Part shown: piece after piece, positions 1-7,363 of the stretch | How the letters are laid out: every line of letters starts with the position of its first letter | Position numbering within the stretch: the first letter of the stretch is position 1 | Assembly: GCA_003660555.1 (NCBI GenBank) | Contig: QMUK01000010.1 | Location: 1-21,042, forward strand | Reading direction: 5' to 3' | Source: Thermococci archaeon | Lineage (GTDB): Archaea; Hadarchaeota; B88-G9 | DNA length: 21,042 nt | Notes under the pieces: model-generated | Told to the model about the DNA's origin: nothing | The model's database searches: none | Seen by the model: only the letters and a program-made list of their open reading frames with translations | Translations under genes and position numbers: made by a program

Positions 1-894
1 AGTGAAAGGACTTCTCCTTATCACATCTCTGTACCATCCTTCCGACTTTATCCACAGGAATGGGTCCTCTAGACCCTCTATGGAGACGTATATTGGATCT
101 ATTTCCATTTCCTCTATTACGTATTCTACTGGACTGGGGCCTTTCCTAATCTCAACTCTGAACTTGAACTTCTTTTCCTCCGGGAAGACACCGTCTTCGT
201 TTCTCTTAAGTCTATTTGACGTCTGGTCATATGGTTCGTCTGAGTCGTCTGGATTGGCGTATATGTAGAACCCCCATGGATCTATTTGTAGAATGCCTAT
301 TTTCCCTTGGGCTATTGGATTGGTATCTGGATCGATCTCCGAGTTCGGATCGACTGCCTGCTCACACTTTACTGTTATCTCCATTCCCGTTTTCTCCTCG
401 AAGTCCTCAGTTATTCTCTCTAGGATTTCCCTAGTGACCTCTTTCCTCAACCCCGGTATTTCCACTACGGAGTAAGTTCCGTTCTCCTCGTTGTATAGGT
501 AGAAGGATCCCCCCTCCAACATGAACTCAACTGACTTCCATTTCTCGTTGCTTTCCCCCTTGAAGAACAGTCTGTGGTCTGGATAAGACGAAGGAGGACC
601 TATTAAGTATTGAGATGCACTCGGACTGTTGTTCCAGAATTCATCCGGATTCTCTTGGTAGTCCGTCAATATTTTCAAAGTCAGGGAGGCGTACCATCTC
701 CCAGTTATTTGGAAGGCATCCACTATGGAGTTCCTAATGTCTTCCCCCTTTACTCCGATTTTAGTTAGCTCCATCGATATAGCAGATCCTTTGGCCTCGT
801 ATTCGTATACGTGTATGAGAGAAGCCGTGAGTACTAGGGCTGGTATTACTAAGAGGAAGACGAGGCCACTATATACCATTCCACTGGAGTTCAA
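1..894 (-). CDS. Surface protein with N-terminal pilin-like anchor (3' end beyond window)
   Basis: Open frame of 298 codons with no stop down to position 1, so the C-terminus lies outside the window. I take TTG at 894 as the start because GGAGG lies about 10 nt upstream and the preceding gene stops 4 nt away; ATG at 879 is the alternative. The N-terminus is MNSSGMVYSGLVFLL followed by a hydrophobic stretch to about residue 28 and then charged sequence (HVYEYE). This is the topology of a type IV pilin-like N-terminal helix, but without the Q+1/E+5 of a class III signal. The rest is hydrophilic and Asp/Asn rich, with one clear sequon (NGT), a second NNS followed by Pro, and Asp-rich loops (DPNSEIDPDTNP). 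It is the last visible gene of the seven-gene operon. No specific family recognised; a minor pilin or pilus-associated surface protein is inferred from position and topology. Confidence 0.75.
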   Translation of the reverse strand, partial: MNSSGMVYSGLVFLLVIPALVLTASLIHVYEYEAKGSAISMELTKIGVKGEDIRNSIVDAFQITGRWYASLTLKILTDYQENPDEFWNNSPSASQYLIGPPSSYPDHRLFFKGESNEKWKSVEFMLEGGSFYLYNEENGTYSVVEIPGLRKEVTREILERITEDFEEKTGMEITVKCEQAVDPNSEIDPDTNPIAQGKIGILQIDPWGFYIYANPDDSDEPYDQTSNRLKRNEDGVFPEEKKFKFRVEIRKGPSPVEYVIEEMEIDPIYVSIEGLEDPFLWIKSEGWYRDVIRRSPFT

Positions 895-898
895 TTTC

Positions 899-3223
899 TC
901 ACATCCTCCTCCACAAGTACAAGTAAACAAACCCTGTTTTGGGCTCACTAGACGTGTATGAAGCCTGTTCCATTACTCTCATTATTATAGAGTTGTTTTC
1001 TCTTTCATCTAGGTAGTCTATACAGGCCTGAGCAAACGAGTCCTGATCATCGTAATCTTCCGGTTTAGGAGGCTCTCCATCTAAGTCCGATGGATCAACT
1101 ACTCCTTCACTTATCATCCTGTTGAGGAGGAAGACCACAGCCATCGCTTTCGCCTTGGTGGGAGAGTCGGAGTAGGCCATCGCCCAAACGTTCCTTATGA
1201 ACTCGGGGTAAAGCACCACTACTCTACTCCCGGAATAGACTTCAGCATTTCTGTTCCAATCTCCGGACTCCCACTCCTCATTTGGACCGTAAACGGCAAT
1301 CTTTGCCTCGTAGGTTCCAGGACAGAGCACCCACTCTCCAGACTGAGGGTCATACTCAGTCATTATGTGAGGAGAACTCTCTGTGTCCACATTCTTCAAG
1401 TTTATGAATTGACCTGGGCTCACTCTTTCGTCATAGAAGAGTTTCCAGGAAGAGGAACTAGAATCACAAGCTGATGATATTCTCCTCACCCAAACCTTTG
1501 CTTTTCTGGTGTCGGATCCAACTCCGAAGAAGAAGTAAACTAATTCGGCATCTCTTCCTATTTTGAATTTCCTCTTTTTAACTACTGAGTTACCTCCGGA
1601 TTGGTAGTTTTGGAATTCGAAAGTCTGCCAGTCTATTGGTAAACTGGAATAGCTCACCGATATGTACGAATCTACAATTCCAACCCAGTCCCAGTCCGTG
1701 CTAGGGACGAAGTCCCATATGGTGACTCTCACCTTGTTCTTCCCAGGCCTTATCAGCTCAGTTGGCATGTGATCAGGATCGTTTGGATTTATGTTCTTCG
1801 GATCTACCCTTATGCTCACTACTGTGGGCAAATTACCGTAACCATCTCCTCTGGCGCTGTATGACACTCCTTCCAAATTGAAGGAGTTGAAGACAGTGAC
1901 CCATTCGTCCTTGGAGTAATCGTAGACTTCCACCCTAGCGTTGTCTGTAGCGCCTAATATGTTCAACACAATCACAGCGTCGAATATCTTCACGTTATCT
2001 GGCAGCTCGAATTCCTTCACAACAGTTATTGCAGATCCCCCATCGCCATCTGGCAATCCGGAGTTCTGACTTATCCCGAATGGAATTCCACTCCTGCTGT
2101 TTGGATCAGATGGATATTCAGTTTCCCTATGAGTCGAGGCTAAGTCTCCTATCCATCTGTTCCATCTCACACTATCAGCTGCACTACAGTCTAGTATTTC
2201 ATCGGTGTTGCCATCTCCATCTCTGTCCATGGTATCTTTGTACTTACAACTGGATCCAGCTACAGCAAACCCTTCAGCATCTGGCAATCTTATAATCCTA
2301 TGCACTAGACCTACAGGAACAAGCATAGTGTGATTGTACGTGACTATGAGAGAAAACCAAGGCATGTTGTTGTAATACATATAGTCGTAGTCCCCAGGGT
2401 TTCTGAAATCTAGAAACAACTCATTCCTTCCACTTCTCAAGAGATTTTCTGGTACGTCTTCGAAGTCTATCCACATCATTCTTCCGTAGTATCCTCCTCC
2501 TATCGTGTAAAGGTAAGTCCAATCGCCCCGATTTACTCTACCCCAGTATTGACCGTTTATTTGGACATCTACCTCATATGGGGACCCCAAATTATACCTG
2601 AATTCCCCACATCCAAGTATCATTTTGCTAGACAATATCTCGTCGGAGGGTATGTAAAATCCAATTACCTCTCCAGGCCCCCATTCAGTTGGCCCGTTGT
2701 AGAAGTTACTCAACCAATTGTGGAAGTTCACTGCTGTGGTAGTCACAGTCCTTTCTTGTTCCATGAAAGCTGCTTCTTCTACCTTAAACCAAGCTCTTCC
2801 TACCCATCCAGTACCTTTTTCCGCAGTAGTGACGTGTCTAACAGCTGAAGCGTAGTTTGGAATTCCTGAGAGTAACGATTCCAATTCGGACATACTAGAC
2901 ACAGTGTCAGATGCTACAAGCTCTTTTTCTCCCTCTATTTCTATTACCATGGCATAGCCGAATTCAATAGGGACGTTTCTATCTAGATATTCCTCGATGT
3001 ACTCCCTAGTGGCGCTTTTCCTAGGTTCAAGGGCTATTACCTTCAGGGTGCCATCCTGTTCGAGTTTACTCAGAATGTTCTCCGCTATGTCGTTGGCCTC
3101 CAACTCCATTGGCTCAGATTTCGGCGGAACTGAGACTTGGGCAACTGTGACCACCACTATCATTAACGGTATGAGGGCCAATATGGAATCCGTGGTGAAC
3201 AGGAAACCCCTCTCATCAGCCAA
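899..3223 (-). CDS. Large secreted surface protein with pilin-type signal and beta-sandwich modules
   Basis: About 774 aa. TTG at 3223 is preferred because AGGTGAT lies just upstream; GTG at 3232 (777 aa) has no ribosome site. Residue numbers below are from 3232. The N-terminus has ERG followed by FLFTTDSILALIPLMIVVV, a pilin-like hydrophobic helix with Asp at +6 of the presumed cut after Gly. Residues about 187-305 and 400-530 look like galactose-binding-like sandwiches, each with an L-[LI]-R-x-G-x-N strand signature (264-270 and 493-499). Residues 336-348 form a DxDGDGxxD calcium-type loop. There are two sequons (N300, N746). No enzyme motif was seen. It overlaps the upstream gene by 8 nt and ends 4 nt before the next, so it is cotranscribed. 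The size and domains suggest an adhesive or filament-capping subunit (inference). Confidence 0.85.
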   Translation of the reverse strand: MADERGFLFTTDSILALIPLMIVVVTVAQVSVPPKSEPMELEANDIAENILSKLEQDGTLKVIALEPRKSATREYIEEYLDRNVPIEFGYAMVIEIEGEKELVASDTVSSMSELESLLSGIPNYASAVRHVTTAEKGTGWVGRAWFKVEEAAFMEQERTVTTTAVNFHNWLSNFYNGPTEWGPGEVIGFYIPSDEILSSKMILGCGEFRYNLGSPYEVDVQINGQYWGRVNRGDWTYLYTIGGGYYGRMMWIDFEDVPENLLRSGRNELFLDFRNPGDYDYMYYNNMPWFSLIVTYNHTMLVPVGLVHRIIRLPDAEGFAVAGSSCKYKDTMDRDGDGNTDEILDCSAADSVRWNRWIGDLASTHRETEYPSDPNSRSGIPFGISQNSGLPDGDGGSAITVVKEFELPDNVKIFDAVIVLNILGATDNARVEVYDYSKDEWVTVFNSFNLEGVSYSARGDGYGNLPTVVSIRVDPKNINPNDPDHMPTELIRPGKNKVRVTIWDFVPSTDWDWVGIVDSYISVSYSSLPIDWQTFEFQNYQSGGNSVVKKRKFKIGRDAELVYFFFGVGSDTRKAKVWVRRISSACDSSSSSWKLFYDERVSPGQFINLKNVDTESSPHIMTEYDPQSGEWVLCPGTYEAKIAVYGPNEEWESGDWNRNAEVYSGSRVVVLYPEFIRNVWAMAYSDSPTKAKAMAVVFLLNRMISEGVVDPSDLDGEPPKPEDYDDQDSFAQACIDYLDERENNSIIMRVMEQASYTSSEPKTGFVYLYLWRRM

Positions 3224-4319
3224 TCCTATCACCTATTTTGATCAATAATTCCCCTGGCATATATAAGTTATACCAAATTTCTACCCTCTCTTCTCCTTGC
3301 GACTCCCCCCAGTCATATATGCACTCTAGGGCATCCCCAGTGCAACCTGGTGGTAGTGAGACACCTATGGTTAGTATGGCATTCCTCATAGGTCCTTGGA
3401 GAGATATGTAGTTCCATCCAGGTCTTAGTAAATCCCTTATGTCCACGAAATACTCGAAATTCCCTAGTGGTCTTGGAATATCCTCTCCAATCCAAGTGGA
3501 AGTTATGTGACCATTAACGTTCACGTATCCTGTCGCTACGGGAAATCCACCTGGGCCTGTTTCCATTTCCTCTATGTAAATCCCGGTCCATCCTGGTACT
3601 AAGCCGAAATGCGAGAACAAATACTCGGGTATGAATAGTAAAATTACCACGGGAGCTTTGAAGTCTTCGACGTTCGATACATCTTCTAGTATACCATTGC
3701 AACTTCCTCCGTACTCTAATTCTAGTTTATTGTCCCATTCTGAGGGGGAAGCGCAAGAGAAATCACCATTCATTGGAATAGCATAAACGTAAGTTGAAGA
3801 CACACCATCTATGTGTATTCTCTTTTCCGGGCATATCCATCCTCTCAGGACTTCTATTTGTACAGATCTCCTCTCAGTCAAGATTTCTTTAGACTCGCCG
3901 AAGTCAGATATTTCTAGGCACAGACGATTTCGCCCAGTACAGTAATCTCTAGAGATTACAGTTACGTTATAGTAGTAGTCAAGTTCTCCATCTCTGTTCA
4001 CGTCGAGATACTCCTCTATCTCACTACTTATGAGCGAGAGTTTGGACATATTTATGAAGGTGGGGAATTCCTCTCTGAAGTTCGTGACATTTTCATCCTT
4101 CACAGACCAAATAGATCCTAGGAATCCCGTGTGTGAAACCCTAATTATGCTCTCGGCCATATCAGAAACAATTCTCTGCTTCTCAGAATACTTGGTCCTC
4201 TCAACTAGTTTGTAGCTCGCTTCTTCTATCAAGTTCGAGGAAAGCCCAAGTATGACAGTTATTATTATCAGGGAAAGCATGGCATCTAGCGTGAACACCT
4301 GCCCTCTCTCTCCACTCAT
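3216..4319 (-). CDS. Exported surface protein with class III-like signal peptide
   Basis: 367 aa. ATG at 4319 overlaps the stop of the upstream gene as ATGA, so translation is likely coupled. Residues 4-30 read ERGQVFTLDAMLSLIIITV..., with the RG/Q junction of an archaeal class III signal peptide, but the acidic residue sits at +6 (Asp) instead of Glu at +5. The mature part has a calcium-type loop DVNRDGELD (106-114), sequons at N77, N90 and N118, several Cys that could form disulfides, and near the C-terminus a galactose-binding-like segment: VNVNG at 266-270, then the strand signature LLRPGWN at 297-303. The same signature occurs twice in the next gene. Probably exported, cleaved by a prepilin peptidase and assembled in or on a type IV-like filament. 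No named family recognised. Confidence 0.85.
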   Translation of the reverse strand: MSGERGQVFTLDAMLSLIIITVILGLSSNLIEEASYKLVERTKYSEKQRIVSDMAESIIRVSHTGFLGSIWSVKDENVTNFREEFPTFINMSKLSLISSEIEEYLDVNRDGELDYYYNVTVISRDYCTGRNRLCLEISDFGESKEILTERRSVQIEVLRGWICPEKRIHIDGVSSTYVYAIPMNGDFSCASPSEWDNKLELEYGGSCNGILEDVSNVEDFKAPVVILLFIPEYLFSHFGLVPGWTGIYIEEMETGPGGFPVATGYVNVNGHITSTWIGEDIPRPLGNFEYFVDIRDLLRPGWNYISLQGPMRNAILTIGVSLPPGCTGDALECIYDWGESQGEERVEIWYNLYMPGELLIKIGDRIG

Positions 4320-4744
4320 GGAGGCAACACCTCCAATTCTATATCATTCTTTCTCAGCGCGTAATACCTGCACACCATCATATCACCTTGTCTCTCACAC
4401 CCAATCCTAGACAAACTGTCTAGTGCCTCCTCCTTTATCAGATCCTCTGCATCCGTTATGTCGAGCTCTCCCTTGAAGTAAAGCGTTATGGTTATCTCTT
4501 CTTTATCACCGAATTGTCTCAAACTGTACTCCAAGTGGTGAAATCTTCCGTTACCTCGCACCTCTCCGCTTAGCGTGAGTTCGTTCATTTCGGAAATACA
4601 AGACTCCCTAATGGAGACCAATATGTCGTTGAGCTCGCTTTCCCTCATGTACGATGGAATGAACCAGCTGAGGGTAGTTAGCACGATTGCAACTATTATC
4701 ACTCCCTCAACTGAGGCTTGCCCTCTAATTGACATGTACATCAT
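4316..4744 (-). CDS. Small class III signal peptide (pilin-like) protein
   Basis: 142 aa from ATG at 4744. ATG codons at 4741 and 4735 are also possible; 4735 gives the compact N-terminus MSIRGQASVEG. The motif IRG/QASVEG followed by about 20 hydrophobic residues is a textbook archaeal class III signal (Q+1, S+3, E+5), cut between Gly and Gln by EppA/FlaK-type peptidases. Behind the helix comes a short globular domain with three Cys (around 49, 116 and 124), two of which could form a disulfide. No N-x-S/T sequon is present. The 5' end overlaps the upstream gene by about 20 nt and the 3' end overlaps the next by 4 nt. Likely a minor or major pilin subunit; which one cannot be told from sequence alone. 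Confidence 0.87.
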   Translation of the reverse strand: MMYMSIRGQASVEGVIIVAIVLTTLSWFIPSYMRESELNDILVSIRESCISEMNELTLSGEVRGNGRFHHLEYSLRQFGDKEEITITLYFKGELDITDAEDLIKEEALDSLSRIGCERQGDMMVCRYYALRKNDIELEVLPP

Positions 4745-5315
4745 CTCGGTTCGTTGTTATTCTCACACCAACTCTCTTCTTTCCATTTATCTCATCTTGG
4801 GAAGTGACAAATGATATGGCTATGTTCTCCTCAAGCCCATCTGAATTCGGGTCGTTTCTTGGATCGACCGAATTGTCTACTTCGACGTACTCTGCTAGGA
4901 TAGGAGCCTTCAGAAACTTATACCAATTCGGATTACTACAATTCGGCCGACAAACCTTCACTACTACGCTCATTGAGTCTGAGGACCCATCTCCATCTAT
5001 ATCCAAGTTTATCACTCCGGCTTGATCATATTTGCCAACTATGAAGACTTCGTACTGTGTGTTCCTGTGTATGTTCAGTTGAGAATAAGTGCCGTACTTG
5101 TCGGGCAATTCTAAGTATACTTTAGATCCCTCTCCAGATGACACAGTCCTGTCTATTGCTCTCGCTATGTATTCTGCAATCCCTTTTCCTTCTGATACGG
5201 CAGATAGCTCATTAGCACTCTCAAATCTCTCATTCGCTAGATTGACAATCATAGCTATTCCGATTAGAACTACGGCTAAGGCTACTAATACATCTAGGGA
5301 GAGGAAACCCCTCAT
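4725..5315 (-). CDS. Pilin-like exported protein with calcium-type loop
   Basis: 196 aa. A longer frame from TTG at 5372 is open, but ATG at 5315 is the better start: AGGTGA lies upstream at good spacing, it forms an ATGA overlap with the preceding stop, and it puts the signal at the N-terminus. MRGFLSLDVLVALAVVLIGIA is a pilin-type helix with Ser+3 and Asp+5 after the presumed RG/F cut; the usual Gln+1 is replaced by Phe. The mature part holds DIDGDGSSD (105-113), a calcium-binding type loop, a second Asp-rich stretch DPNSDG (155-160), a CxxxC pair (122/126) and a sequon at N125. It is the third gene of the surface operon. Probable minor pilin; family not recognised. Confidence 0.85.
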   Translation of the reverse strand: MRGFLSLDVLVALAVVLIGIAMIVNLANERFESANELSAVSEGKGIAEYIARAIDRTVSSGEGSKVYLELPDKYGTYSQLNIHRNTQYEVFIVGKYDQAGVINLDIDGDGSSDSMSVVVKVCRPNCSNPNWYKFLKAPILAEYVEVDNSVDPRNDPNSDGLEENIAISFVTSQDEINGKKRVGVRITTNRDDVHVN

Positions 5316-5779
5316 ACGTCCCTCACCTTTTCCCACGTTATGGATATCTCTCCCAAGTTTCCTGAACCACAATCTCCTGGGATGTACTCAACTGTCACTA
5401 GGTACACTCCAGGCGAGATCTGCCCAAGTCCAGACAGGGTAGGACAATCACTAGGAAGTATTGTCTCTATGGTTATCTCGTTTCCTTCGAAAGCTATTTT
5501 CATTTCTCTCTTTAAGTCATTGTCCGAATCTGTTTGAGATATGCTTATTTGACACGGTATCTTTACCAAGGCACCTCTCTTATTGTTTGGACCAGAGGCG
5601 AATACGTGATCTATCAGGGATACTATCTGCTGCCCACTAACTCTCACCTCTGAAATTAGATTGAGTTCTTCTGACTTCTCTTTGGACTGTGTGAAGAGTG
5701 GCACAGTTACTGCTGAGAGCACTGCAAGTATAGTGGCCACTATCAGGAGTAATTCGACGGATGATTGCCCCCTAGTCAC
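5312..5779 (-). CDS. Class III signal peptide pilin-like protein
   Basis: 155 aa from GTG at 5779, chosen because the strong site GAGGTGAT ends about 6 nt upstream. TTG codons at 5785 and 5782 are in frame but lie on top of or too near that site. TRG/QSSVELLLIVATILAVLSAVTV is a canonical class III signal (Q+1, S+3, E+5) plus hydrophobic helix. The remaining ~120 residues predict a small beta-rich domain with few Cys and no sequon. The start overlaps the upstream gene by 8 nt and the stop overlaps the next start as ATGA. A structural pilin subunit of an archaeal type IV-like pilus is the most likely role. Confidence 0.88.
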   Translation of the reverse strand: MTRGQSSVELLLIVATILAVLSAVTVPLFTQSKEKSEELNLISEVRVSGQQIVSLIDHVFASGPNNKRGALVKIPCQISISQTDSDNDLKREMKIAFEGNEITIETILPSDCPTLSGLGQISPGVYLVTVEYIPGDCGSGNLGEISITWEKVRDV

Positions 5780-6272
5780 CAACAATCACCTCTACTTTCT
5801 TAGAGGACTCACACACGTTAACAGATATTGACGTGCTATTACCAACTCTCCTAATGGTCAATTCCCAAATTCCCTCTCCCATGGAGAAACTGTCCATTGA
5901 ATATTCTCTACTCGAGAGGATAGAAGAAGTCATCCAACCAACGGGATTTCCATTCCTGGTTACAGTACAGTTTAATGTGAGCAGATATCCATGGGAGAGT
6001 TCTTGGCTTCTCATGGACAAATTCAGACTCACTCCCTTTCTCACATGGAGTGAGTAGGTCTTACTCTCACCAACCCTCCCGTTTATCGCCACGTCCAGAC
6101 CATTCCTTAGATATTCTAGTACAGCCCTCCCATGGGAAAGTGCCTCTACGTTCTTTACTTTCGCCTCGCTGTTTTGAAGAATTGGTATAGACACGCCTGC
6201 TATTACCGTGAGTAAAGCTGCTAAGGCTATTATGTATTCCACAGAGGATTGCCCCCTCCTATGCAAATTCAC
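5772..6272 (-). CDS. Class III signal peptide pilin, first gene of surface operon
   Basis: 166 aa from GTG at 6272; TTG at 6266 is also possible. RRG/QSSVEYIIALAALLTVIAGVS carries the full archaeal class III consensus including Tyr+6. Behind it is a ~130-residue domain with sequons NLS, NCT and NST and two Cys. A TATA box centred near 6300 lies about 27 bp upstream of the GTG, so the mRNA is probably leaderless or nearly so, and this gene opens the seven-gene transcription unit. Its canonical signal and first position fit a major pilin, but abundance cannot be read from sequence. Its three sequons and the neighbouring aglB suggest that it is N-glycosylated. Confidence 0.9.
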   Translation of the reverse strand: MNLHRRGQSSVEYIIALAALLTVIAGVSIPILQNSEAKVKNVEALSHGRAVLEYLRNGLDVAINGRVGESKTYSLHVRKGVSLNLSMRSQELSHGYLLTLNCTVTRNGNPVGWMTSSILSSREYSMDSFSMGEGIWELTIRRVGNSTSISVNVCESSKKVEVIVGD

Positions 6273-6294
6273 ACCATGGAAAATTAGTCCACAC

Positions 6295-6312
6295 TATTTA
6301 ATAAGGTTTGGG
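6295..6312 (-). promoter_or_regulatory. TATA box / BRE of the surface operon
   Basis: On the minus strand CAAACC is followed by TTATTAAATA. This is an archaeal BRE-TATA pair centred about 27 bp before the GTG at 6272. No ribosome site of its own lies between the expected start of transcription and the GTG. Confidence 0.6.
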
Positions 6313-6385
6313 GACTCACACAGCCCCTCCTAGCTCTGTAACCCATTCCATGCTTACACCATAGCAATGTAACATTCATAGGAGA

Positions 6386-6396
6386 AACCTATAATT
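6386..6396 (+). promoter_or_regulatory. Putative TATA box upstream of aglH
   Basis: AACCTATAATT lies about 26 bp before the GTGGGGGA ribosome site of aglH, giving a short leader. Position and composition fit an archaeal TATA box; no other support. Confidence 0.35.
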
Positions 6397-6427
6397 GGTC
6401 AATAAACCCCTCAGTGGGGGAACGCGA

Positions 6428-7363
6428 TTGAATCCACTTTACCTCATGATCTCGTTCTCATCATCCCTATTGCTGACTATGATCCTGACAAGGATTTGGA
6501 TAAAAAAAGTGAGAAACAAATACAAAGGAATAGACGTTCATAAAGAAGATAAGCCAGAAGTAGCAGAAATGGGTGGAATACCACTCCTGATTGGATTTTT
6601 GGCTCCTCTAATCTTTTTCAGCGATGCACAACTCATAGCGCTCACAGTGTTTTTGGTCTCGTTGGTGGGCATCGTAGACGACATCTCAGGCCTATCGCAT
6701 TCTGAGAAGATAGTACTTCCAATTCTAGCCTCAATACCATACTCGGTCTTTGGGGATTTGAGTCCGTGGATAGACTTCCCATTCCTACTTCCTGTTTACT
6801 TCGGAGTGTTTTACAAATTACTATTAGTTCCACTCTGGATTTCCGCTTCAGCCAATTCCATAAACGTCATGGCAGGATTCAATGGACTTGAGGCAGGAAT
6901 GTGTTTAATAGCATCTTTTTTCCTCATGCCCATAGCTATAGACACCGGGAATTTGACATCAGCACTAGTATTGTCTTCCTTCATGGGATCCTTGGTGGCC
7001 TTCCTCTACTACAACAGGTATCCCTCTAGGGTATTCCCAGGAGACGTCGGGACCTTCGGAATGGGTGCCACAATAGCTTTACTCTCAATAGAAATGAAAG
7101 TGGAATTCATAGCTTTCCTTTTACTTCTACCCCATTTTACCGATTTCTTCATGAAGTCTACTTCTCTCTTCAAAGGCAGGGAGAGACATGGACACGTAAT
7201 CCTAAAGGGGAAGTACTTAGTGCCTCCAAAGCATCTATCGATACTCCACGTACCATTGAGAATAACACCGATGACCGAGAGGTCCCTGGTTCTGCTAATG
7301 TACTCCGTAGAGGTGGAAATGGGAATACTAGCTCTGTTTACCTACTATTTCCTCTTTTCTTAG
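6428..7363 (+). CDS. aglH: Dolichyl-phosphate GlcNAc-1-phosphotransferase-type enzyme (GT4 family)
   Basis: 311 aa, multi-spanning membrane protein of the MraY/GPT family, which transfers a sugar-1-phosphate from a UDP-sugar to dolichyl phosphate on the cytoplasmic face: the first step of the N-glycan lipid carrier pathway. TTG at 6428 is chosen because GTGGGGGA lies 7 nt upstream; an upstream TTG at 6395 is open but lacks a ribosome site. Motifs seen: PEVAEMGGIP (43-52), IVDD (82-85), NVMAGFNGLEAG (146-157), FPGDVGT (203-209) and RERHGH (251-256), which are the conserved loops of the archaeal and eukaryotic GPT branch. Length is normal. Its 3' end overlaps convergent aglB by 36 nt. The sugar (GlcNAc or another HexNAc) is not determined by sequence. 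Confidence 0.92.
   Translation: MNPLYLMISFSSSLLLTMILTRIWIKKVRNKYKGIDVHKEDKPEVAEMGGIPLLIGFLAPLIFFSDAQLIALTVFLVSLVGIVDDISGLSHSEKIVLPILASIPYSVFGDLSPWIDFPFLLPVYFGVFYKLLLVPLWISASANSINVMAGFNGLEAGMCLIASFFLMPIAIDTGNLTSALVLSSFMGSLVAFLYYNRYPSRVFPGDVGTFGMGATIALLSIEMKVEFIAFLLLLPHFTDFFMKSTSLFKGRERHGHVILKGKYLVPPKHLSILHVPLRITPMTERSLVLLMYSVEVEMGILALFTYYFLFS

Noticed and set aside
2549-2848. Plus-strand frame of 99 codons opposite the large surface protein
   Set aside because: Shadow of the minus-strand gene: no ribosome site, no recognisable domain, and the opposite frame has signal peptide and domain structure.
5316-5372. N-terminal extension of the 196-aa pilin-like protein from TTG at 5372
   Set aside because: It would bury the pilin-type signal behind 19 residues; ATG at 5315 has a ribosome site and the usual ATGA overlap.
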